A stretch of DNA of 64,000 nt from Kappaphycus alvarezii (Eukaryota; Rhodophyta; Florideophyceae; Gigartinales; Solieriaceae): positions 682,001 to 746,000 of the forward strand of contig NADL03000649.1 in the NCBI GenBank assembly GCA_002205965.3, given 5' to 3'. A program made the position numbers and the translations under genes. This document shows, in pieces, positions 8,868 through 18,544 of this stretch (position 1 is its first letter; every line of letters begins with the position of its first letter). The notes beneath the pieces are model-generated. The model was given only the letters and a program-made list of their open reading frames with translations, was not told the origin of the DNA and ran no database searches.

Positions 8868-9306
8868 TGTTGGTACAATTACAGCTTACTGACAATGTAT
8901 GCGGGGACAGCTACTGTACTTTACAGTACTTTACTTTTCAACCTAGATCTTGACCGTTACGTTTATGCACTGTACTGTGCTGTGAGCTTGAGCTGATCTT
9001 TTTCAGATCAGCTCAGATAGGTTTAGGGTTATTCCTTCACCGTCGTCTACATGGCTTCTGGAAACTTCCACAGGTCGTGCCGAAGCATCAAGCGACTCGC
9101 CCTGAAGTCTATATAAGCCATGGTCTCAGCCACTCTTGGTCGAAGTAAAGTCTCTCACCACTTTCCCTTCTCTCAACTCTTCTCCTTGGTCGCTCACTTT
9201 CTCTCTCTCTCTCCTCTTGCTCTCTCTCTCTCTCCACTCGCTCTCTCTCCCTCTTCTCTCTCTCTCTCTCGTCCGCTCGCGCTCTCTCCCTTCTCCTTAT
9301 CCAACA
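8868..9306 (+). repeat. Copia 3' LTR
   Basis: This 439-bp repeat matches the 5' LTR except for one missing C in the AGCCC run after the TATA box and A instead of G near the end (CTTATCCAACA). It supplies the polyadenylation region. TTGAA follows at 9307. Confidence 0.96.
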
Positions 9307-9311
9307 TTGAA

Positions 9312-10000
9312 TGCATGCGATAGGAGGCATGCGGAGGCACAGATCCGGTGCATGTGGAACCGGGCGCGGGCGTCGCGGACCAGCAGGAGGCGGCACTGAG
9401 CTATCTTGGACCGGAAAAAACTCTCCGTGAACGTTTTGTTGCCAATGGGGCCCCTAGAAGCGGAAAGCCGTCCCGCGAGCAGTCTGCGAGAGGGAATTCC
9501 GCTAAGAGGGCTGCTCAATCCGGAGGCATGACGTGAGGCCAATATATCCGTGTCTTACGTGGGTTGACATGGAGGCCAACCGTGGGACCATCTCGGGCGA
9601 GGAGCCTGAGCGCCTGACGGATGCCGCCAAGGTTCCCGACGATCGTGCCGTCATCGGCGTACCATTGGCAGAGAGCAATGTTGGGGATCTCAGCAACCCG
9701 ACGGATGAGGGGTTGGATCGTTAGCGAGAACAACAACATATTGGCCGGGTCACCCTGTTGTGTGCCCTGGGCACTTGGTATGACGGTGCGATCCAGGTTC
9801 GGGACAAGCAATGGCGGTTGCATTCGACCGTAGATCATGTTTGCGAAGCGGGCTAGCGAGGGGGCGAGTATTGGTAGGTGGTCCAGCATGGACTGCCGAT
9901 CAACACGGTTAAAGGCGTTGTTGGCGTCTATGAGGACCGTGGCGACATTCGGGGTGGCGGAGAAGCGGCGTAGTGTCGTGCTTTGCAATAGAAGGTAGTA
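9312..10000 (-). pseudogene. LINE copy (family 2), reverse-transcriptase part, continuous with 1268-2658 before the Copia insertion
   Basis: A minus frame at 9515-9988 shows the RT core: IDANNAFNRVD, then GTQQGDP...LLFSL, then the catalytic WYADDGTIVG, then GLHVNPRKT. After a frameshift, 9312-9542 continues into the RT thumb region (LLVRDARARFHMHRICASAC). The reading frame runs into the Copia 3' LTR and stops. If 9312 is joined to 2658 with one TTGAA kept, the frame continues into codons at 2531-2658. The 5' end is truncated near 10000, so the N-terminal half of the LINE is missing. Confidence 0.9.
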
Positions 10001-10001
10001 A

Positions 10002-10660
10002 CTTTATGGCATCAGTAAAACGGGTGTCCGCTGCAGGATCCGACTATATTGAGACCACAGTGTGCAACTTATACGCTGATAAATACGTCTGCAGATCCAG
10101 AAGAAGAAGTTTAATGCATTCAATATCTACTGGGACTGCGCACGTCCTAACTATACGGCTAAGATCGAACCGGATGTACCTCGTCGTCCATGCGCATCGG
10201 GGCTCAGGACAGGATAGCTTGATGAGCAATGGATGATCAGAGAGTGCAACTCAGTTGCTGGTAGATACGGCGGCGGATAACGCCAAGTGTCGAGTGCCAC
10301 TTGGACGCGATCCGCGGAACTAACTCCTGCTGCACAGACAATGAGAGCAACTTTATGGCATAAGTAAAACGGGGAGATTAGAAGAAAGAAGTTTAATGCG
10401 TTCAGTATCTTCTGGGGACTGCGCACGTCCTAACTATACGGTTAAGATAAGGAAGTAACTTTATGGCATCAGTAAAAGTATGAGTGGAAGGAGTAACTTT
10501 ATGGCATCAGTAAAACGGGTGTCCGCTGCAGGATCCGACTATATTGTATGGCATTTGAAATAGGACGGCAATGATGTTGCGAAGCGAGTCACGCCGGTGT
10601 TTGCGACCGAACCCTGCGGGGCACACGTCCACAGCGTTCTCTGGGCTTGCAGCAGAACTG
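10002..10660 (-). mobile_element. Stack of five or more short LINE 3' ends, all minus
   Basis: Successive minus-oriented LINE termini begin at about 10005, 10108, 10345, 10387, 10453 and 10494. They alternate between the family-4 end (plus strand AACTTTATGGCATCAGTAAA) and the family-2 end (AAGTTTAATGCATTCAGTAT). Most contain only 40-230 bp. The last (10494-10660) joins the 3' UTR directly to the zinc-motif codons (VDVCPAGFGRKHRRDSLRN), so it also carries an internal deletion. Confidence 0.75.
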
Positions 10661-10779
10661 GCGGGCTTGAATACTGGAAAGCCAAGACAGCTCTGGCGGA
10701 GGGCCCAGGGGGACCGGTCGGACCAGACGGCCAGCAACGCTGCATGGTCGCACAATACGGCTTCGCTGGCCCTCTGGTC

Positions 10780-10890
10780 CCAAAGCAGTGGCAGTTTGGC
10801 CCAGTGGCATAACAGATGCACCTACCCTGCAATGTCCGCCATCACAGCCTTAGTGGTCATAGGTTCGAATCTTAACCTCATTTTAGGTTT
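10780..10890 (+). other. tRNA-like Pol III box pair, possible SINE remnant
   Basis: TGGCCCAGTGGCATA near 10797 resembles an A box, and GGTTCGAATC near 10863 is a perfect B-box core. The distance is about 15-20 nt longer than in an ordinary tRNA, and the sequences that should form the acceptor stem do not pair. A tRNA-derived SINE or a decayed tRNA pseudogene is possible. Confidence 0.3.
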
Positions 10891-10950
10891 CGCGTTATAC
10901 AGTACTGTAGTTGAACACACAGTCGGCCTGCGGCCTAAAGGGGAAATTTT

Positions 10951-11260
10951 TTGGTTGTTTTAATGCATGGAAGATGTGGTCGGTTGTATCCACACCGCTA
11001 ATGCGTTATGCGGGATAAGTCGTCACTGATGAGTAAAGTGCACTCAAATGGAGAGAGAGAGACTTTATTGACTGTTTGCAAGCATCTGAGGAATAATGAT
11101 AATAAACATCGCTATGCAACTTTCGGCGATTGACAGCAATCGCAGTCCGTTGTTGCACCAGCGGGCTGAAAACGAGGAGCAGTCCGTGACGGTCGGAAAA
11201 TAGTGATGGAGGTAGTTTGGGTTATTTTAATGCATGGAAGATGTGGTCGGCTGTAACCGT
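10951..11260 (+). repeat. Two copies of a short dispersed repeat
   Basis: A motif of about 36 bp containing TTTTAATGCATGGAAGATGT followed by GGTCGG occurs at 10951-10990 and 11216-11258. Diverged copies occur at 19707-19740 (plus) and, inverted, at 20502-20540. The position beside LINE debris suggests a terminus of another LINE family. The sequence between the two copies holds a short GA run and no gene. Confidence 0.6.
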
Positions 11261-11289
11261 CCAAAAGTACCTCAAGGGTGTGCAGCAGG

Positions 11290-12295
11290 AGGCGTTAATG
11301 AGTAAGCCTACTTGATGTTAGCCAAGGCTCACTGGGATGACGAAGTATGGGCTCGTTCCTCGAATCCAGGTGACCAAACCGCCGCCGCAGTGAGACACCG
11401 GATGCGTGGCCTCGCATTCCGCAAAGTCCGGTGCCGCCCTCCTCCTCGCAAATCCCTCCGCCGAGACGAAAGTGTGTTCAGTGCACTGGAAGATCACGTT
11501 ACGACGCTCCCTTGGGCTGTCCGTTTACGAAGACTGACAATACTTTGCTGTTTTGTCAGCTCGAGTAGCTCTCGCTTCCTCGAAACTGCGAGCATTGTAA
11601 ACGCCCGATGGGCAGGTTGGGAGACCACGCAGTGGACTTGTGCCCTTCTGGGTTTGGTCGCAAACACCGGAATGACTCGCTTCGCAACGTCATCGCCGAC
11701 CATATCGCCGGTGCCGCAGGCCTGGATTGCTAGATCGAGGCTCCACTCCTCTTGCCAGGCACTGACCTGTTACTTGCCGACTTACTGGTTCACCCACCGG
11801 CGGCTCCTAACGGTGCTGTGAACCGCCCGATCGCCTGCGATGCCATCGTTGTCTCTCCCTTCAAAGATGATGTACGAACAAGAGCCACACGAGAAGGGGA
11901 CGGTGCTGCTGCAATTGCGCACCGCAACAAAGTGACTGACCTGGAGCGAAAACTGTCGCGTCGACTCCCCCGCCCTCCGATAATCCTACACAGGCCCCCA
12001 ATTTCGACTTCCAACCACTGGCCTTGAATTCCCTGGGTTTGCCTTCCCCTGCAACCATCCTCTTCATAAAGGGTCTTTTGCCCCGCATCGCGGAAAAGTT
12101 CAACACATCCGCTGGAGTTATCCGCACACGCATCTACAGGCGCATTAGTTGTACAATCTGATCGTCTATTGCACAATTTATTTTTTCGCGCATCGCTGCA
12201 TATGGCCGGGTTGGACCACCCGGTTAGCTCTTAGCTAACAATATAGTCGGATCCTGCAGCGGACACCCGTCATACTAATGCCATATATTTATCCT
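11290..12295 (+). pseudogene. LINE copy (family 4), C-terminal region
   Basis: This is a plus-strand copy with several frameshifts. Frames at 11312-11821 and 11752-12027 give VRHRMRGLAFRKVR, a zinc-motif region (GRLGDHAVDLCPSGFGRKH in another frame), LLPGTDLLLADLLVHPP, then IACDAIVVSPFK and DLERKLSRRLPRPP. The conserved C-terminus and a 3' UTR follow to about 12295, ending in the family-4 terminus (CGGACACCCGTCATACTAAT). No RT is left. Confidence 0.82.
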
Positions 12296-12363
12296 CTGCA
12301 GTTCAAGCCTGTTTGACGACCACCCCTCAGAGAAATAAATGCATATCAAGCCTCGCGTAGGGG

Positions 12364-12421
12364 AGCATCTTCTAAGCTGAAACTGGCCGACGCGGACCAC
12401 CGGTTAGCTCTTAGTTAGCAA
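12364..12421 (+). mobile_element. LINE 3'-end stub
   Basis: About 58 bp repeat the last codons and first 3' UTR bases of the family-4 LINE (CGGTTAGCTCTTAG, then AATATAGTCG). It lies directly before a minus-strand copy and has no coding capacity. Confidence 0.6.
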
Positions 12422-12423
12422 TA

Positions 12424-12712
12424 TAGTCGCGAAAGAAGTTTATTGCATTCAGTACATACTGAGGACTGCGCACGGTCCAACTACGCGGCTAAGACCTAAC
12501 CGGATGTACCTCGTCGTCCATGCGCGTGGGGGCCCGCGAGAGGATAGGTTAGGCAATGCATGATCATGAGGTTCAACTCAGTCACTGTTAGATACGGCGG
12601 CGGATACCACCTGGTGTCGAGTAACACTTGGACGCGATCCGCGATACCGGAAGAAGCGGCGCCCAGGGAATCAAGCGCAAGGAGTCAAAACGTAAAGTTT
12701 ATCGCAGCGGAT
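12424..12712 (-). mobile_element. LINE 3' fragment (family 2)
   Basis: Minus-strand copy that starts with the family-2 terminus (plus strand AAGAAGTTTATTGCATTCAG) and covers only the last roughly 75 codons plus the 3' UTR, with substitutions and short indels. It is cut off near 12712. Confidence 0.75.
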
Positions 12713-14085
12713 GGGTCGGACCCTGCAGCGGACACCCGTCATACGAATGCCATAAATTTATCCCCAGCGCGTGCAGGAGGAAGCTGGCGGATCCTGCACA
12801 CTCCGCCGACCCTGCGGACGAATTCGATTCTCTACAGCGCTCGCCTTACGCGCCCCTCCATAATGTCGCCCTTTCGGACGATGCTTAGGACTACATACGT
12901 CTCCCCCTTGCCTTGGAGGTCAAGGTTTCTCGTTGGTCGCTCCATATGTACCCGCCGCTGTTGTCGCCAGCCTTATGGATTCTGCCCCACACGCCAGCGG
13001 ACAGCAGCATTTACCACCGCTAGATCATGAGCTCTCCTGGGCAAACTTTTCCGCGGGGATCGTCTTTCCTTCTTGCCCAAGCCCGATCGCCTCTACGTGA
13101 CCTTGTGCGTCACGTGAGTGGTAACCCTGTACACAACGACCTAGGCATCTAAGAACCTGCTACCCTTGCTGCAACTCCAGTAACCTTCATACACATGTAA
13201 ATAGGGTGCAGCAAGAGGCCAGGGCAGAGGTGTTCTGGCAGGATACTCTCTGGAAGGATATATCCACCCCCTCTGCTATCAGTCCTCAACGTACTCGCCG
13301 CCGGATCCGCGGGTCACTTTTCGAAACACTGCCGCCGCCGCTTTCCTCCAAGCGCATCCGACTACGGCAACGAAAGTTTCTGGTGCACAGTGGAGCAAAA
13401 TGCTGCGTCAACACCTCGGGCTCCCAGTTTACACAGACTCGCTATAGTGTTAACACTCTGAGCAACCTCTTGATACTTATGGCGACCAAGCTGCTAAAAT
13501 CCGTCTCTCGGATTATGGCCGCATCCACCGCTACAACTCCATCCGCAACGTCCTCGCATATCATGTGTTTCGCGCTGCAGGGCATCAATTCGGGACCCGC
13601 TCCTAATACCTGGCACCGATCTGCGACCAGCAGACCCCCTTGTCCACTCCCCTCTTCCTCCCATTTGACCCAAGAGCGGCCCATAGCCTGTGACGTCACC
13701 ATTGTCTCGCCGTATACATCTGCCTCCGTCACAGCAGCGACGAAAGCCGCTGCTCAGGCCTACCGACGCAAGGTCCAGGACCTTGAGCGTAAGCTCTCCC
13801 GACGCCTAGTACCGCCCCCTGATGGTGCGCCATCCTCGGCCATCTTCTTGTTCTAGAAAAATACACGCAGCGCATTGCGGGCCGCTACCACACCACCGCT
13901 GCTACGATTCGCACATGCATATACCAGATCCTCAGTTGTGCGTTGTGGTTATCGGTGGCTATAGCCATCACATCTCGGGCTCCATTGCACCTGATCGACG
14001 TGAACCATCTAGTTAGATCTTGACTAAATAGTCGATCAATCAGTATACACTTCATAGACATAACTAGTAAAGAATGTTTAAAGGA
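12713..14085 (+). pseudogene. LINE copy, RT-thumb to C-terminus, heavily frameshifted
   Basis: A family-4 tail stub (12713-12769) precedes it. From about 12770 the plus frames read ADEFDSLQR and then a region homologous to the RLGGQGF segment of other copies. The main frame at 13206-13856 gives MQQEARAEVFWQD, then IACDVTIVSPY and VQDLERKLSRRL. A frameshift removes the zinc motif from this frame. The remaining C-terminal codons and a family-1-like 3' UTR run to about 14085. Confidence 0.78.
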
Positions 14086-14490
14086 GGCCCCCTTCCTCCT
14101 CCCTGATACTGCCTATCGCCCTGGTTATATCTTTGTTCAATCTCGCCAGCCAATCCATGGTGCTCCTCTCGACAAACCGACAGCGTATGACATCACGTTT
14201 CAATCACCGTTCGTCCCTGGCTGGATACGCTACGCAAGGAAGAAGTGCACTGGCGCTGCCGAACTAGCTGATGGTGCAAAAATTCGGTCACATGCCTGAA
14301 TGTTGCGTGAGGCGCCCCCCCTCCCCAGCGACACGGATCCTTCCCCTGTCCACTGGCATTTTGTTCCCCTAGCTTTTGGTACACTTGGTGCTCTGTCTAT
14401 CCGTTTGCGACAAGTTATCGACGACTGTGCCAAACATATCGCGTTTCGGCCTGCGCGCCAATTCAATCATGCCAAGGGTTAAATATTGCA
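14086..14490 (+). pseudogene. LINE C-terminal fragment, divergent lineage
   Basis: One plus frame gives YRPGYIFVQS, then AYDITFQSPF, which aligns with the (R)PAD...(C)DVTVVSPF core of the other LINEs, followed after a stop by PLAFGTLGAL. It is more distant from families 1-4 and is one of several remnants of a second LINE lineage in the window. Confidence 0.6.
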
Positions 14491-14687
14491 GCGCCTTAGT
14501 TACGCTATCTGGTCGAGTATTGCTACTGCTCTCCTTGGTCGCATGCCGTGTCACGGCGGGGTCTTTCTCAACCTGAGTAACCCGCCATTCCTCGTATGAC
14601 ATTGTTTGACGACCACCACCCATAGAAAGAAATGTAATGCAGGCTTTCCAGCTGAGCAGAATAGTTGGTCCTAGAGAGAGAGAGAAC

Positions 14688-15720
14688 AATCATTCTTTAC
14701 TCATAAGTCTCTGAAGTGTACACTGACTGAGGATCTAACTGGATAGTTCACGTCGATCAGATAGTGAGAGATATTTACTCATGACTTATCTAGTGTGTGC
14801 ACCGACTGACCGACTATTCAGTTAAGAGCTAACTGGATGGACCAAATCGGTCTCGTACAGTGGGGCTCGCGATATGATGGCCATAGCCACCGACGACAAG
14901 GCGCAACTGCCACGCTAGTAGATGCGCGTGCGAATAGAAGCGTCCGAGGTGTGGCATTTCCTGGCAACTCGGTGTACAAATTTTTCGATAAGCGACTCAA
15001 CTTCCCGAGAAGGGGCACCGAGGGAATCAAAAACCAGTGGCTGGAATTGGAAACACGGGTTGCGGAAAGCTGGGAAGGGGACCCAGGAGCCTTGATAGCT
15101 TGTGTTGTAGGTTTTGAACCTTGTGGTGGTGTGTGAAGGCGGCAGCCCACCGGCGACTTGCGTCGCTTTCGTAAGTGATGACTGCTTCAATGGGAATGTC
15201 ATGGCGACTTCACATGCGATGGGCCGATCCGGCAGGACGGCTTCAGGGTCACAAGGGGGGGGGTGCACAAGGAGGATGTCGGCTGGCCTAAAATCCGTAC
15301 CAGGGACGAGATTCCCGACTTCAAACTCATCATGCAGGCCGGCGGAACGGAAAACGTGCACGCGAACACGTTGCAGACGAAGTTGTGGCGGTGGATGCGT
15401 CCAAACTCTGAGACACAGCGGTCACCGTGGACATCTAGGTCCTGCTGGCAATAGTGGGATTTCAAGGACGAGTCTTTGTAGACTGGGAGACTGAGGTGCT
15501 TGCGCATGTGCTTGCGCAGCATGATGCTCCAGAGCTACGAGACCCTCGTCGCAGAGGTGGGATGTGCAAATCGGAAAGCGGTGGCCGCGCTGTGACGAAG
15601 GTCCAGGCCGCGCATGCGATGACGGGTGGCTTCCTCGGAGTGGCAACTGGGACTGGGCACCCTCTTCCATGGGTCATCTTCCCATCCTGCAGTGAACCCT
15701 CGATAATCATGCCGTAAAAT
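14688..15720 (-). pseudogene. LINE copy (family 1), C-terminal region
   Basis: A short family-1 tail stub (14688-14762) is followed by a longer minus copy from 14763. Frames at 14915-15361, 15199-15522 and 15535-15777 together read TRHRMRGLDLRHSAATAFRF, then YCQQDLDVHGDRC with RIHRHN, then FRPADILLVHPP, IACEVAMTFPLK and FQPLVFDSLGAPS. There are at least two frameshifts, and the zinc motif has lost four residues (HAAD). It is closely related to the copy at 370-1063. Confidence 0.82.
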
Positions 15721-15774
15721 TATTCTTGGCTCTGCCACTGCCCCACACGCCCACGCCCCCTTTTGACCGTGCTG

Positions 15775-16410
15775 CATTACTCCCTGAATTTCCCCTCACC
15801 GAGTGCAATACAGATGGGGGCGAACTCCTCGGCGCTACGATTCGTAATGGGACTTTCAGGCACAGTTTCCTGGGGAATTAGATCGAGGAGTGTCGACGCA
15901 CCCACCTGCTCAACTGTACCCAAGACCCCCGAGCCCGGTTCCATATGCAACGGATCTGTGCCTCGGCCTCCCTGCTGCCCATACCTTCAAGCTTGCCGAC
16001 CCCAAGCACGCTTCTGCTGCCGACATGGAGTTCAACACACTGTAAGAGTCGTCGTGTGCAGCATTACACGTAATCGCCCTCACGCCAAACGCGTGGAACC
16101 AAGTCTACCTGCCCGCTAGAGACCCCGAACTTACGCCGCTCCCTGCCCCACAGCTTGCCCACTTCGGCGTCGCCACGATCCCGGACCACTCCTTCGCATC
16201 GTTCGAGGCGGCCCAACGCTTCCTCCACGAAGATTCGACACTCGCCAACACCCCCTTTCTCCTCCGCACGTCCTCATTCCCCACGATGGGAAGTGAACGT
16301 TTGTCTACTCCTCCCAGCCCGTGGATGTCAACGATCCCCAAGCGATCTCCCGAATGCAAGCCCTACTCCCCCCCCGATGGAGCAGGTCCTATTAGCGAAG
16401 GGCCTTATCT
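15775..16410 (+). pseudogene. LINE fragment, reverse-transcriptase thumb region
   Basis: Plus-strand frames contain ECNTDGGELLGATIRNGTF and, after a stop, PRARFHMQRICASAS, which corresponds to ARARFHMHRICASAC in the copy at 9312-9542. The region therefore comes from just after the RT palm. Many stops and shifts are present, and neither the catalytic YADD nor the C-terminus is included. Confidence 0.65.
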
Positions 16411-16975
16411 AGAAGGCGGGTGACCTCTGGACCGAGGTAGGAGGCGACACTTCTGGCAGCGAAGTCGTCTAGGGATGCGGCGGTGGTTGAGATCTCTGTA
16501 GTGCTTGGTTCCGGCCCTGCCTGTGTGGTGGTAGCTGTGAACGCTCGGAATGCTTTCATCTTCTCAAGCTGACAGATGCTCCGTGGTACCCTTCTTTAAA
16601 CCCGCTCCGCCTGTCGGTTCCACAGTATTGATTGAGGTCCCGCGGCACCTATCCTTGTCCTCCCATCTACCTCTCTCGAGTTACCTCAAAATCTGGATGG
16701 ATCGCAACGAAGCGATACGGCAATGATGATGTTGTTGTCCTCGGTCTGCCAGCCGTCCCCCACAAATCGTCCGCGTTGTGTGAACTGTTTTCGTGCTGCT
16801 GGTACGCTGCTAATGGCCTGTTCAACGCCGGCAATCCAAAGGTGAAGAAGGCTTTTAGTATCATGGCGATGCTGGGCACTGAAATCCATTTCGACACAAA
16901 CTCCATCAAATACCGTGCATCCAAACCAACCCGAATCGCCGGATTGCATTGAGTTCCGTCCTACCTGTCACAGGG
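16411..16975. other. Unassigned stretch
   Basis: Open frames on both strands between 16632 and 16952 are about 85-106 codons long and resemble nothing recognised. Since LINE debris lies on one side and a possible retropepsin fragment on the other, this is probably also transposon sequence. Confidence 0.4.
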
Positions 16976-16979
16976 GTTT

Positions 16980-17755
16980 CTGAACTGGAAATTCCAAAGC
17001 TAGGTGCCTCACAGGGTCCACGCGACTGCCTGGAACAACAGTCTTAGTCAGTCACGAATGTTGGCATCAGCAACTGCCAGGCAGAATGGGATGCTGCTCG
17101 GCGCTGTCCCAGATGCTAGATGCTCGGATATGTTTTCTCCTCACCGTGTTGAGCAACCCATTTGCGTGGAGCAGTCGCAAGGTTACCCTACCAGAGACAA
17201 CTCTGTCTGAAGACACGCAATTGATGAAGATTCTGTTCACCTTTGTTGCGCTTCTTCAGACGATTCCGTATAGGTATCACCGCACACGTGCGGTACGTGT
17301 GAGTAGTGCGCGGGATGAAATAAAAATATTTTGACACCGTGGGGCAAGCCGGTTGGGTTGTATCCAACTGCAGGCTTGCGACTACCCCCACCTCGAGAGT
17401 GCCGAGCGAATCGTATGCCCCCCTGGAGCACATAATTCACGAGTGTTTGCTTGACGATGTCTAAGCCCAACATGCCACTCTGAGCGACATTGGCATACAC
17501 ATACGCCTCGCAATGCCATTCTACCTGGGTAAAATTGCTTTTCAGTATCGTGTTCCCGTCCCAAGACCCATGGTAGAGTCTATGGGCGTAATCCACCCGC
17601 TCGTCACCCGATGGTGCAAGACAGGCGTCGGGGAGGTCCAGACCGCCTCACGTCCCACCTGGGTGCCGCGGGGGCCCAGCCGACGATTATGGAGAAGTAT
17701 AGGGTACTTGAATGAGAATTTCAGTTGATGCCCAATCGAATGGCGACACATGGCT
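16980..17755 (-). pseudogene. Possible retropepsin fragment of an LTR retroelement
   Basis: The minus frame at 17237-17596 contains WHCEAYVYANVAQSGMLGLD, similar to the second half of Gypsy-type aspartic proteases (hydrophobic strand, then GxLGLDxL). The first half with the catalytic DTG is not clear. Neighbouring frames are broken. The resemblance is short, so the call is tentative. Confidence 0.4.
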
Positions 17756-17839
17756 TTCTAGCTGGGTTGAACGATTAAATTTTCATTTTCAATTCGCAGA
17801 CTATTTTTTATTTTATTTTTATTTAATTCAATGCATGAA

Positions 17840-18540
17840 AAGAAATGGTTTCTACGGTGTCCAGTGCAGGATCCGACTATAGGGCTAGGAACTAACCGGA
17901 TGGTCCACGTCGGTCACGAGCAGCGCCGTTCGCGAGCAGATAGCCATAGCGATAGATGACCAGAAGATGCGACTAAGGCGCTGATACACACGCCGGCGCA
18001 TCACGCCTGCATTCGTATTATACCTCCGCGCTGTTCGCGGGATTAACTCCTCAATAAAAACAAGAAGAAGAAGACTTTACCAAGCAGAAAAGGGGGGCTA
18101 GCGGCCCTCAAAAGGGGAAAAATCTATCCGAGCCAGGAGCGGTTGAGTTGTCGTCGGTTAATCGCGACAGAAGTTCGTTGTTGTATGAGCGAGCTTATAA
18201 TCGGGAACAAGCGATCGCGCTCGAAGGCAGGGCTACTGCCTTTCCGTAGAGCGATGTACTCAGCAATTCTTGACAGACCTCGCTCGGCACCGGGACCGGC
18301 AGAACAATAGTTTGTGGGGCAGGCGCACCGAGAGAAACAAATGCAATCCGTCGAAACGTAAAGTTCAGTGCACGGGTCGGGGTGTCGGACGGTGCAGGGG
18401 GCGGCGCGACAGCTTGCGTTCCAGGTCCTGTACCTTGTCCCGGTGCGCCAATGCGGCAGCACCGCCAGCGGCCGAGGTGGCCTTGATGCGGACAGCGGCC
18501 TTGACAAGCCTTGCCGCGAATCCGTGACTTCATGCAATGT
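17840..18540 (-). pseudogene. LINE 3' fragment, C-terminal region
   Basis: A minus-strand copy with its 3' UTR at about 17840-17900 after a T-rich stretch. Frames at 18124-18618 and 18195-18611 give a shifted version of the basic region after the endonuclease-like core, then FTFRRIAFVSLGAPAPQTIV, the family's conserved C-terminal segment. It is frameshifted, and its 5' end abuts the plus-oriented copy that begins at 18545. Confidence 0.75.
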
Positions 18541-18544
18541 ATCC

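Larger units (their letters stand above)
2659..9306 (+). mobile_element. Complete Ty1/Copia LTR retrotransposon, probably young
   Basis: The element is 6648 bp with TG...CA LTRs of 440 and 439 bp that differ by one 1-nt indel and one substitution (G to A, six bases from the 3' end). It is flanked by a 5-bp duplication TTGAA (2654-2658 and 9307-9311). A primer site follows the 5' LTR directly and a purine-rich tract (about 8857-8867) precedes the 3' LTR. It carries an extra zinc-finger ORF and an uninterrupted gag-pol with all catalytic residues visible. It sits inside a LINE copy on the opposite strand. The near-identical LTRs and open frames make recent transposition likely; activity itself is inferred. 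Confidence 0.97.

Noticed and set aside
10002..10660. CRISPR-like array of short repeats
   Set aside because: The repeats are LINE 3' ends of two families with unequal spacing in a eukaryotic genome.
10797..10880. A functional tRNA gene
   Set aside because: A and B boxes are too far apart without a plausible intron, and the acceptor stem does not pair.
11015..11060. CTGATGAG followed by a short stem, like a hammerhead ribozyme core
   Set aside because: The required GAAA after stem II is missing and no closing stems were found.
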